From Siphonodentalium dalli (taxonomy: Eukaryota; Mollusca; Scaphopoda; Gadilida; Siphonodentaliidae): a stretch of 64,000 nucleotides of DNA. The position numbers were made by a program, and so were the translations under genes. Position 1 is the first letter of the stretch. Each line of letters begins with the position of its first letter. The stretch covers positions 112,826,004 to 112,890,003 of the forward strand of contig CP136064.1 in assembly GCA_032622095.1 (NCBI GenBank), written 5' to 3'. This document shows positions 1 through 10,529 of this stretch, in pieces. The notes below the pieces were generated by a model that ran no database searches, was not told where the DNA came from, and worked only from the letters and a program-made list of their open reading frames with translations.

Positions 1-229
1 AGGTGTACATACGGTCCAATTTTCGATGCTCTGCTCCTTATAATTTCCGAGATAATAAAATGACATTTTTTCAAATAAAGGGAGATAACTCCACAGGGCA
101 AACGCGGACAATATTCATTATACGTCGATAGGTTAGAACTCTTTGACCCCAACATACGTACAAAATTTGAGATTCATACTCCTTATACTTTCAGAGATTA
201 GGGAGTTGTAAAAGTGTCGAGTATAATAA

Positions 230-443
230 TAATAATAATGAAAAATAATCGAAAAAGGGCCATAACTCCGTCAAAATCCATTCGGCCGAGTTTCCGATAC
301 CATTGTACTTAGTAGACCGTGGATGCCTACAATCGCTAGAGATTTCGCGTTCCTACTGCCCTTAGTTTCTGAGTATTTCCAAATAAACGGAAAACGGCAC
401 CAGTACAAAAACAATATACTTCCTTGGTTACACCATGGAAGTA
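230..443. repeat. short hairpin-ended module
   Basis: A block of about 210 bp starts after the ATA microsatellite with GAAAAATAATCG and contains GGGCCATAACTCCG at about 257. It ends with a 27-bp imperfect palindrome at 417-443: 7-bp arms TACTTCC/GGAAGTA and an inner dyad TGG/CCA. ATAATA follows at once. Equivalent modules lie at 32190-32392, 33920-34123, 34133-34339 and 34350-34560. The hairpin plus microsatellite edge recalls Helitron/Helentron-derived elements, but no helicase or other diagnostic gene is present. Confidence 0.75.
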
Positions 444-879
444 TAATAATAGGGCGAATCATGAACTGAACAATTCCCAGTTTAGGGATGGAAAATATGA
501 AGTAAGATGATTGTGTACTGTCCTTAACATTTGTGTATTGATCTCAAGTGTTTATAATTGACCCCACTCCTGCCTCGAAATTGGGTGACGGGATTGGGAA
601 ATTGTCACACCAGGCCCAAAATGCAATTTTTGAAGGACCATAACTTCGTGATTTTCCAATGGATTTAAAAATTGTTTTCAGTTTTGATATATGCTACTTA
701 CTGAAATTGCATATTATAAATTTCATCTGATTCGGAAAAGAAGAACATTTTGGTTATTGGAAAGAATATGGGCCCATATTCAAACTTTGAGTTCCAAAAT
801 CTCCGCCAGTTTTTAACGGATTTACGATCTGTTTTCAGATTTGTTATTAGCGTGTATGGTAGATGTTATATTCCAAGTT

Positions 880-1390
880 TCATATAATTCGGAGACGAAA
901 TAAATTTTGGTACCTCGGACCACCCCTCCCCTGACCCACAACACTGAACCGACACTGGCAATATTTGGCACACCGCGTGCTCTCTTCAGCCTACACACAT
1001 TGGCGTATCAGATGACATTCAAAGTTCGACATCTTCGGAGGAGATGTGTTATCAAGCACATGGGCCCAAAATTGCAAAATTTGAGGGCCCCTAACTTTGT
1101 CAGTTTTCAATGGAATTTCGAAACAATTGCAGTTTCTAGATCGGGTGGTGTTGTAGATGTTAAATTCCAAGTTTCATCTTATTCCGATAAGAATTAAAAA
1201 TTGGTACCACGGACCACCCCTCCCCATACCCACAATAATGAACAGACACTGGCAAAATTTGGCCCACCGCGTGCACTATTTCGTCCGCACACGTTGGTGT
1301 ATCAGTTGACATCCAAACTTCGACATCTTCGGAGGAGATAGGGTCACAAGCACATGTCCCAAACTGCAAAATTTGAGGGCCTATAACTCT
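880..1390. repeat. internal direct repeats of the 1.73-kb unit, period about 291 bp
   Basis: The blocks starting AGTTTCATATAATTCGG (about 880) and AGTTTCATCTTATTCCG (about 1171) run in parallel. Both pass through GGACCACCCCTCCCC, CACTGGCAA and CTTCGACATCTTCGGAGGAG, and both end near GAGGGCC...TAACT. A third, more diverged relative occupies about 595-880. The open frames across it are by-products of the repeat. Confidence 0.8.
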
Positions 1391-2557
1391 TGCAATTCTT
1401 ATCGGATTTCAAAAATCCTTCTTGGTTTGGGTTTGTTTTTGTTCAGGGAATGCATATACTTAAATAGATGAATATCGATCAAAAAAATATTTTTGAGAAA
1501 ATTTTGCCCCCACATCAGTGTAAAAATATATGTCCGACTCTGTTAAAATTTCTTTTTCGGACTAAACTGAGAACGGTCATCACGGCTATGAAAACCAAAT
1601 GCCGTTATCTGGAATGATACGGGAGAACAACAGAGTACAATAAAATAGAGGTTCCCCTGTTTATGGGCGGTAACTCTTCAGGGAAAGCGCGGACACAAGT
1701 TTTGATGCCGGTGGGCAGTAGGGCATACCGAGGTGTACATACGGTCCAATTTTCGATGCTCTGCTCCTTATAATTTCCGAGATAATAAAATGACATTTTT
1801 TCAAATAAAGGGAGATAACTCCACAGGGCAAACGCGGACAATATTCATTATACGTCGATAGGTTAGAACTCTTTGACCCCAACATACGTACAAAATTTGA
1901 GATTCATACTCCTTATACTTTCAGAGATTAGGGAGTTGTAAAAGTGTCGAGTATAATAATAATAATAATGAAAAATAATCGAAAAAGGGCCATAACTCCG
2001 TCAAAATCCATTCGGCCGAGTTTCCGATACCATTGTACTTAGTAGACCGTGGATGCCTACAATCGCTAGAGATTTCGCGTTCCTACTGCCCTTAGTTTCT
2101 GAGTATTTCCAAATAAACGGAAAACGGCACCAGTACAAAAACAATATACTTCCTGGCTACGATATAACGGATCTGACCTTACCCGGCCCGCCAGATAGAG
2201 CGCGCAAACGCGCTGAGATTGGCGCTGTAGCTAATTACGCTCCAGATTCGGCGCGCGTATCGGAACGGTGTGCGACGAGAGCGCAGTGCTTATGAACGCA
2301 TCGCTGTATGCGTGAGACTGTTCTTATTTCGGTCCTATCTGGTTGTTCTGTTGAGGACATGGTATGCACGGGCTATGCATTATTCCAATAAAGAGCGTTC
2401 ATCGCAAGTTAATGGTAAAATATATGTTCAAATAGGACGCCTGTTTTTTAAAATAATTTTTGACGGGCTGTCCCCGACACAACACAATGCAAAATATATG
2501 TCTACCTTACTTTGGGCATCAATATAATACAGTATGGTTATATTGAATCATATGTTC

Positions 2558-2645
2558 CCGACTGTTATGTGCTATTTTAACATTGCATGATGTTGTGTTG
2601 GCAAGGCAAATTTCGGAATAGTATTAGCTTGATGCCAATACATAG
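2558..2645 (+). repeat. dispersed repeat copy 1
   Basis: GACTGTTAT, TTAACATTGCAT, TGTTG, GGCAA and ATAGTATTA appear in the same order and spacing as in 3409-3491. The match is about 85 bp long with scattered differences and small indels. Confidence 0.55.
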
Positions 2646-3408
2646 CATTGTATACAACCTACATGTACATCGTAACTATATTTATCACATAATTAACTCA
2701 CAAAATCAGCTTCATTATTATTGGTAAGACACACGTTTAATATTAGCGCATGCGATGACGTCACGCCGAAGATTTTCCACTAATTGATAGAGATTCTCAT
2801 ATTTACCCCAAAACTCCCACTTTATTTAACTAAAATGCATAACAATAAAAAAAACTAGGAGATATATAGTCAGGGGAATTTCGCACAATTGACCTCACCA
2901 CCCCAAATACATATATAAGTCTTATATCGTGTCTTTTTTTTAAACATATTTTATTGTAATATAATATTACAAGAGGGATAGGGGCACAAATTTTAACAAC
3001 TTACACCCACCCCTCTCCCATTAACATTTTAACAAATAAAACGTAGATGACGAAGATAACATATATACGGGATGACGTTTTGTGTGTTTCTAATTGCTGT
3101 CTTTATGGTGGTGAGGTTAATTGTACCAAATACAAGTGTATAGAGTTATTCACCTTCCATCAAAACCAACTGACTGGCTCTTAGTCCAGATAGGTGTTTG
3201 TCTGTTCTCGAACAAATTCCTATGAGTTTACTCAATATAACACAATCATGCCTCGTGGTACAACCAGATAGTTGTATACCCAAGGGGCATCATTATAAAT
3301 CACTTTGCTGTACTATTGTAGGCCGAGTTGGGTGGTCAAAGGAAGCACATGACCCATGAACAATGGTAGTCTGTCCTCATTCCCATATTCCAGCATACAT
3401 GCCAGTGG

Positions 3409-3495
3409 ACTGTTATCTTCTTAACATTGCATTTTGTTGAGTTGTGGGAGGCAAATATCGAAATATTATAAGTTGTATGTCGATAAAGAGCGTTT
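3409..3495 (+). repeat. dispersed repeat copy 2, ending in the AAAGAGCGTT motif
   Basis: This is the partner of 2558-2645. Its downstream edge runs into GATAAAGAGCGTTT, a motif that recurs at seven other places in the first 26 kb. Confidence 0.55.
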
Positions 3496-3912
3496 ATAAC
3501 TAATATACTTCCCGTGAGTGGAAACTGATTTCTAAATTACACACACACCGGATTGTCCTAGTTTGTCTGAAACTTTGGTTTCAGTCTTTCACAGTTAAAT
3601 GCAGGAGAACACTATGAACATTATTATACTGATGTACATGTATACATACCATACGACCATAGTTGAATATAATTCATGTAAATATATATATTATGCATTG
3701 TAAATAGATGCACAAATTTTGTTAATGAAATGCCGGCTGCGATGGGACACCCGGGAACAGACACGCGTCAGACGAAATTATCACTTCATGGTCATTAGCC
3801 AATGTAATTGACACCTCCCGGTGGACCAATATAAATCGCCCGAGTGTACACAACAGATTAAAATATGCTAACAGTCAGTCAACGATGGTGTGATATAATA
3901 ACCACACACTGG

Positions 3913-4564
3913 TTAAATGGTCTTGCTAATTTGCTATGATGCTGGTGGGATCAGGTGAACTGTCATGCTGCTGATATGGCGAACTGATGCTGCTAAGACC
4001 ACATGACCAAATAACCAGGGCGAACCAGTGTTAAATGAATATTTATAGCAATGAAGAGCGGCGATCATCATCTATACACACCCACACCAATCTATATCGA
4101 AACGGACATCGAGACAACAAGGTGACACCCGTCAGGTCACGGGCGCGTCGACAGGGATGTGAGCTATGGTAACTCCGTGTGTGTCAATAGTTGTGGGAGC
4201 AGGCCACAGCGGTGAAAGTGACCACCTTACTATAAGTGTGACACAGTGCATGTATGTCATAGGTGAGATAGAGCTGATTTCAAGGTTCAGTCATTGCAAG
4301 GCAAACACTTTCCATCCCGGTTAAGTTATCCTGCTAATTTGATCTGATGCTGGTGGGTCCTGCTGACTTGCCATTGTGCTGGTAGTGACAAATATTGGTG
4401 TTAAGAAATTGTTCCGTTATTGTATATATATCCAGACACTGCAACATGTATGTTCCGAAAGAATAACGGTACATTTTCTTAACAGAATCAGTTTACCATA
4501 TCAGCATATTTCAACTCCGTGGTATACCCACCAGCATCGTAGCAAATCAACAAGACTACTTAAA
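3913..4564. repeat. fold-back repeat, about 37-bp inverted arms
   Basis: The arm at 3913-3949 (TTAAATGG to GCTGGTGGG) is the reverse complement, with a few mismatches, of 4528-4564. A third copy in direct orientation lies at about 4321-4356. This is consistent with an old MITE or foldback element. I see no target duplication. Confidence 0.55.
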
Positions 4565-5397
4565 TTCGGGATATCTCACTGACGTACATGTGCACGTACG
4601 CATCGACATTAACATTTGAGTTTGTTTATGTGTCTATATTACATTTTACTGTTTAATTTAGGTTTTGTGCGCCCATATGGTATTATAGAAATATATCACA
4701 AGATTACATAAAATAAAAGCTTCCTCCATATAGGCGGCATATGAATTATTTTAATAAACGCCATGCTGTCTCCAAATTTATGCGAATGTCACGCAGCGCG
4801 GACATACGTAGTTTGCATGCAGGAGTTACTGTTCCTTTAGATATATAAAATAAAAGTTAATTCCACTTATCCCACAATATTACGAGGCAATTTCACAATT
4901 ATATTATTTATATGCCGTTCCTTTAGAATACTCTCATTATCCTCATCTCCACCCATTGAACCATGTCGTAATCCCTATGTCTGTCAGTATTTTTATTTTC
5001 GGAAACGGCCGAATTAAAATATCTTCCAGCCACATCGATGAATCCAAGATCATCCTTCTTGATTCGCCATTTTCGACTGCATATTTTAACGAAGAGTATG
5101 TGTCGTACTTTGTCATCAATTTAGAGCACTTCAATACAAATCTGTGGAACTAATCACGCATGATTGTGGTTGTTTTGTTTGTATGACGACAACAGCATGA
5201 ATAATATGGATACCAATGTCCTAGTGGGATATATTCTGCAGGTATCGATCATACGCGATGCCAATAATTATTTAAAAAAATAATACATTTACGATTTGAG
5301 ATAGACGGGATCAGTTGTGACTGTGTACGTACATGTACATATGTGGATGTTAATATCAGCAAACTATATATAGGGACTATAACATTGCATAGCAATA

Positions 5398-5583
5398 TAC
5401 TGACCTATTAATTTTAAACCCAGAGTGTTTGCCGCCATCCATGGCGTACCACCCGACGGTGTATACAAACACAGCCATATAGAAGGGAATCATAATTCCT
5501 ATTAACCGCCAGGGCAGATATATAGCGCACACTATGGGCTGAGACAATTTGAGATATCTGCCGCCGCCCCTAAGGCGCGCCAT
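5398..5583 (-). CDS. candidate first coding exon with one membrane segment (unrecognised)
   Basis: An ATG-led minus-strand frame of about 62 codons is GC-richer than its surroundings. It encodes a basic start (MARLRGGGR), then a hydrophobic stretch at about residues 17-45 (IVCAIYLPWRLIG...VYTVGW) that could be a transmembrane helix, then a polar tail. The frame reaches a plausible splice donor, AATAG|GTCAGT on the minus strand at about 5398. This looks more like a genuine exon than most frames here, but I match it to no family and see no partner exon. It could be chance. Confidence 0.22.
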
Positions 5584-8500
5584 CGGATTATATTAGTAAT
5601 GGATGGGCTAACACGCGCCGGCAGGCGATCTCACTGCTCAAGATAGATATTCCCTCCTGTTTGGCTTTTGTAGTAAATCGCCAAATGTATGCGTGACACA
5701 ATGTGATACATACATATTTACCCCAGTTATTTTAATTTATCAGACGGTCACCATATCACCAAGTTACAACGACAATATTTCTTCAATCGGATAATGCATC
5801 TTAAAAAGCACTTAATCGGATAATGCATCTTTAAAAGCACTTAACATTAACAATGATTAGCGCACCACATATAAATGTACATTCATGGCACCGACAAACA
5901 AGATTTCATGTTCAACACTATGAAAGCGTACTGAAAACATACAATTCGTAATTATGGTGATAAATCACGCAAATAATCCATCGATATACTCAACATCTGC
6001 TTATGTATGCATTGCATGAAATCATTGGTTATGACCAATGACAAATAGAGTGCGTCGCCCCCTGTCATGGATGCGATCAACCAGCATCGTGTACCTTACA
6101 CCGTTGCAGGGACGTGGCAACAGTATATACACTGAAAATATTGTTGACTTAACTGTTTGCTCAACAATTTGACTCCTATTACTCTTTGCTAAATATGACG
6201 TGTACCGCCTCCTCTGGTCTGATCTCACCCTCGCGCGCGCTTCGGCTACTCCATTAGCAACTTTCCTCCATTATGGAGAGCAAATATATATTTTTTGAAC
6301 ATTCAGGGGCGAGTAATTCGCTTACAAAATTTTCATGGCATCGTTATCGGGGTGACATGTGACCATGCCATGTAAATTTGGTCGCGTTCGGAGATAATTC
6401 ACTGCAACCTGGTGTGCAACCATAAGTGGTAATACGGTGCACCATCTTCGATTTCTTTCAAGCTACAATATGACTTACATGTGGAACAACACTTTTCGCA
6501 CCTATTCAATTTGAAGCCAAGTAGTTTGCATATAAAGCACGAAATGGTTGAATTTTCGAAACCTTATCAAACTGAAATGTACAGCAAATTACGAGATACA
6601 AAACATTTGAGTTTATGTCGACCAATTTGATCAGAATTATTTGGTGTCTAGCAATGGTTTTGGTATATCGACACCATTGCAAATCAATGTACATGTACAT
6701 AGATGCGTGGATAAGTAGAGGTTAAAGCGTATATCGTAGCCATTTAACAATATAGAACGAAATCGCTGTTCATTTGACAGGTCATATATAATTGAATAGA
6801 TGTATATTGTGTGTGTATGTAAATGGGAAAAAAACATTACTGCTATTGTATTGTGTTTATTTCAGGCAAGATATGCCCATATATAGTCATAATCCAACAT
6901 ATAATTACGAATTTTCGATATACTATATAGGTATGATTTCTTAACATAAGTTAAAGATACGGGCGGCGTTGGTGGTGGGTATGCTGTTAAAATAATCACA
7001 TCCGTCAAAAACCGCCATAAACAGAAGGATTAGTAAAAATATAGAGCCTTTGTTCTTATGTCAATCAGAAATATGGCATAAACAGTATGTTATTGTCATT
7101 TTCCCCTTTTGTTGTGTAAACGAAAGCAAAAACGTTACGTTTCCTGGTTTTTTTTTAATGTCCGGATATGGTAAACACAAAGAGCGTTATTTGTTAAGGT
7201 TTTCCTGATATGGAAATAATAAAGAGCGTTTATATCATTTGTGTGTGTTAACCAATATAATTGCACTGTGTTATATAAACTTAAGCACAACTTCTGTAAC
7301 ACGAGCAGTCTCTTGTTTACGTACAACATCGTACGTCTTGACGACAATATACTATCTACGCGCTGATTATGTTTGGCATCGAGCGGAACTGTATATATTT
7401 TTGTGTTCCTTCTGTTAATGCCGATTTGGACAAATATAAATATTTCTGCAACAAACGCCGCCCGTGCCTTTAGCCTCTGGTGTTCCTACTAGCAAGTCCA
7501 CTCGTCTGCTTACAGTGTTAAATGTATTCCAAGCTACATCGACCAACACTTATAATACACATGAAATATTGAGCAACAGTATAAAACTAGGCGGCTATCC
7601 GGGTGGATATGCTGATCTATTCGACTTGACACTGATATTAACACACATGGTGGTCAAATGCAGTGGATTTCTGCCAGTCATTATTCATCATCAAAGAAGC
7701 ATGGAATTCCGTGCTGTCTGTATAGGCCAGAAATTCCCACCAGATGATACATTACGTAATACGAACGCCCCGATGCTTGAAGGTTGCTCAATGTGTTGAG
7801 CAGATGTTTCTGCATTGGAACGCCGGGCTTTATTAGCTTCCGTTTTGTGTCTGTCTTTCATGAAAGTTATCCGACCTCCTGATATTTTAATTATCACATA
7901 AGAAACTAGATCGCACTATCGACTTCAAATGAGCCTTCTCAAATTAAATTATATTGTGTATATATGTCACAAGTTAACTTTTTTATATGTATATACATGT
8001 ATTGTACAATAATGGTCCCCATATTTGGAGGAATAAATATCTCTCTCGTGGTATGGCATTACACCTGAATGGTAAGCCCTAATGAATTAAACCAAACGGA
8101 TCAGATTAATGGCAATGACATATAACAGGCAAGTATATTATTTATATTGTAAATACTGTTCATATATTATAATGTATCATTTGAAAATTTATGATGTAAG
8201 TCATGCATGTTCATAAATGTAATATATGTTATCTTAATATCTATGTATTATTGGTCGATAAGATTAAACAAATTGAATTGACCGGTGGAATAGAAAGTAG
8301 ATTGCAGGACTGGGAAGTATATCATATATACGCAAATTTGAGAACGTTCTAAACATTCATAAAATGGCAGTTAAAACAGTTTTTAAAAAACTCTTGCCAG
8401 TGTGACTCCCACCCCCCCCCCACCCCCCCATATTGCGTGCAAACAACAGTCGCTATCTTGGAACAGCATACCACAACTATAAGCACTGATCTCAGGTTAT

Positions 8501-8714
8501 AATATGAAAGGATCAATTGTGTTAATGCCATACTGACTAATATTATTGCCAAAATTAATGCTGTGCCAGCGTAACACAACACAGCCGACCCATAACTATA
8601 ATTATACAGTATTTCTCGCATTGTCGTTTATTTGTATGCCGTGATAATGGGTGGCTGAACACAACAGTCGGCTAAAGGTACTCAATCCGAATTAACGCTC
8701 GCAAATATGTCGAT

Positions 8715-8716
<2 letters not shown>
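5584..8716. other. AT-rich sequence without a recognised gene
   Basis: This stretch contains a 29-bp tandem duplication (5785-5842), a short stretch related to the repeat at 35.1 kb (TTGAACATTCAGGGGC, near 6300), two AAAGAGCGTT motifs (7177-7188 and 7218-7230) and a C-rich run (8408-8430). The open frame at 7464-7799 starts with GTG and matches nothing I know. Confidence 0.55.
5785..5842. repeat. 29-bp tandem duplication
   Basis: AATCGGATAATGCATCTT followed by an A-rich tail and GCACTT occurs twice back to back, with one base moved within the A/T run. Confidence 0.85.

Positions 8717-8770
<54 letters not shown>
8717..8770. repeat. (TA)n microsatellite, 27 units
   Basis: An uninterrupted TA dinucleotide run of 54 bp. 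Confidence 0.97.
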
Positions 8771-8771
<1 letters not shown>

Positions 8772-9160
8772 CTTTATTAACCTCCATTCACGGAGATCAT
8801 ACACCAATACATTGTATGTGTTGTATAAACGAATTGGAGCGTTTTGTACACATAAAGGTGAGAGTGGTATTTAAAAACATTATTTAGTATATATACAAAC
8901 AACATTTGAGCATAGAAAATGGCGGCAAAAAGTAACAACACTGAATTCCAGTACATTACAGCAGTATGAGCCGTATATATGGTCTATGTACCATATTAGA
9001 GTTTGATCACATATAGATACGGAAAGTGTATATCGCATGCGTATAGATGTTGATCTTATGTTCACTAAGCCATGCTCCTTTTCACCCTCAAACATTTTAA
9101 TGTCAACAAGACTTGCTTTTCTGGCAGGCAGCAAGCACACGCAAGCAATCGGGTATAGTC

Positions 9161-9388
9161 TTAACGGGCATTGTTTCGTAAAAGTTGGCATCCTTTGTAC
9201 ATGAATTTCGCGGCGAATGTGAGAATATCTCCCCGAGCATTGATGACAACGAGTGGAGGAACGAAGGCTGTGCCGCCGATTAGGAAGTCACATAGATGGT
9301 TTTGCGAGAGTGAATCGAGAAACATAAAACATTCTACCCCAAAGAAGTCAATGGTGATTGACCAGAAAATGTATCTCAATTGATGCAT
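9161..9388 (-). CDS. unrecognised minus-strand open frame, possible exon or gene fragment
   Basis: The minus-strand frame from MHQLRYIFWS to a TAA at 9161 has balanced codon use and a run resembling a beta-strand segment (FVPPLVVINARGDILTF). The VPP...NARGDIL pattern faintly recalls a thioredoxin-like strand with a cis-proline. There is no CxxC and no second conserved block, so I do not assign a family. It lies just upstream of the tandem repeat at 9490 and may be a decayed fragment. Confidence 0.2.
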   Translation of the reverse strand: MHQLRYIFWSITIDFFGVECFMFLDSLSQNHLCDFLIGGTAFVPPLVVINARGDILTFAAKFMYKGCQLLRNNAR

Positions 9389-9489
9389 GTCTGGCACATT
9401 ACATGTAAATAATACATGTTCAATTTATTTGTGATACGTTGATCTGCAGGCACCGCAATTCGAGTTGTTATTGAACATCGATCTGGCTT

Positions 9490-9827
9490 TTCAAAAAATG
9501 TTGTTGTTGGAATCGGATGATATGGGGACCATCGAATCGGATTGAGTACCTTTAATCTGGTGGAGGAAATAAACCGGGGATCAATCCACGTTCTTCCTCA
9601 GAATATTGCTTCATTGCCGCGAGATATGCCACTACTGTGATCTCAATGGCGAGGCATGACAATTGTGCCAGTATGACAACTGAAGCGGCATTTCAAAAAA
9701 TGTTGTTGTTGGAATCGGATGATATGGGGATCATCGCATCGGATTGAGCACCTTTAAATTGGGTGGAGGTAATAATTCGGGTTCAATCCACGTTCTTCCT
9801 CAGAATATTGCTTCAATGCAGCGAGGA
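9490..9827 (+). repeat. direct repeat, period 202 bp, second copy interrupted by a LINE
   Basis: 9490-9625 and 9692-9827 share TTCAAAAAATGTTGTTG, GGAATCGGATGATATGGGG, CCACGTTCTTCCTCAG and AATATTGCTTCA. Copy 1 continues into ATATGCCACTACTG...TCAATGGCGAGGC at about 9624. In copy 2 that continuation appears only at about 10530, beyond the LINE. Confidence 0.85.
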
Positions 9828-10529
9828 ATTATAATATGATATTTATTAGCATAAAACACTCATGTGAGCCGTATGCATTACATAATAATAAGACATATAA
9901 TTTACACATACATAGTTCATATAATAAACTTTCCACATATTCATACTACAGTTATACAATGACTTAGTAGAGCTCAATAATATAAGCATGCAAATAAACT
10001 GTATGCAGGCCTATGATATCGTGTGGAATAGAAATTAATTATTAATTTATTCATCAACTTCGGGCTTCTTTTCTCATTTCAAAGAATTCTTTGAAAGCTC
10101 GACTGATCACATTACTTGTATTTGGTTGGTCGTTTCGCATTATGTATATGTATTTTGAGATACTACTGGCCCTTAGAAATTTAGTGATTCATATAGGCCT
10201 TTTTCTCAATTTGTCGTATTTGATACAATGGAGAACAAAATGCTTCTCGTCTTCCACTGAGTTAGTATTGCACATCTTGAATATCCGATCATTGGCTGGC
10301 GTCGGTGGGCGTTTGTGTTGGCCTTTTTCTATTTCTAATGAATGACAGCTGATTCGAAGTCTACATAATTGTTCACGGTCTTTGATAGAAATTGTATGTA
10401 TTAGATATGGTTCGAGTCGAAAAATGGTTTTGAATTGTTTGTATGGCCTTCGTTTACTGTGTGGATCGTCTGCACTGATAATATACTTATTTATATATTC
10501 ATCCTTCAATCGGTCTGTGACGAGATTAA
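9828..10529 (-). mobile_element. 5'-truncated non-LTR retrotransposon (LINE), 3' end only
   Basis: The minus-strand insert is bounded by the two halves of the interrupted direct repeat: the left half ends in GCAGCGAG, the right half resumes with ATATGCCACT. It carries the C-terminal part of a LINE ORF2-like protein (10054-10529) and about 225 bp of AT-rich 3' UTR containing CTAATAAATATC near its end. The target duplication is not clear. Because the uninterrupted copy lies 200 bp away, the boundaries are better supported than the age of the insert would normally allow. Confidence 0.8.
10054..10529 (-). pseudogene. LINE reverse-transcriptase polyprotein, C-terminal end, with premature stop
   Basis: The frame begins at the 5' truncation, near residues INLVTDRLKDEY. 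It reads through LCRLRISCHSLEIEKG and a terminal zinc-knuckle-like region, x2-C-x9-H-x4-C, ending VEDEKHFVLHC. The first cysteine of the usual CxxC is phenylalanine here (IFKMC). An in-frame TGA at 10189-10191 cuts the frame; the same frame then continues about 44 codons (NVISRAFKEFFEMRKEAR) to a TGA at 10054-10056, the probable native stop. The polymerase core and endonuclease are absent. It resembles the C-terminus of the LINE at 38528-39728 but is clearly a different lineage. It is non-functional. Confidence 0.85.

Larger units (their letters stand above)
1..2154. repeat. 1.73-kb repeat unit plus the start of a second copy
   Basis: The sequence from position 1 restarts at 1731 and runs with near identity to about 2154, so the window opens inside a tandem pair with a 1730-bp period. 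The unit holds several diverged copies of a block that starts near GGGCCATAACTCC and ends near CCAAGTTTCAT, then an ATA microsatellite (about 221-239) and a short hairpin (417-443). Identity between the copies stops inside the hairpin motif at 2147-2154. No open frame of coding character is present. The same block lies at 32182-34104 at a constant offset of 31950. I read it as a non-autonomous mobile or tandem-amplified repeat; the class is not determined. Confidence 0.9.
2155..5376. other. AT-rich sequence without a recognised gene
   Basis: A GC-richer patch at about 2170-2300 gives way to AT-rich sequence. It contains two copies of a dispersed repeat (2558-2645 and 3409-3491), two AATAAAGAGCGTT-like motifs (2387 and 3482) and a fold-back element (3913-4564). 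Open frames here are short and show no family I recognise. Confidence 0.6.

Noticed and set aside
7464-7799. 111-codon plus-strand frame
   Set aside because: It begins with GTG, has no recognisable domain, and overlaps a minus-strand frame of similar quality.
8349-8621. Hydrophobic minus-strand frame that could be a membrane protein
   Set aside because: Hydrophobicity follows from AT-rich codons. The frame runs through a C-rich homopolymer and shows no family motif or splice context.
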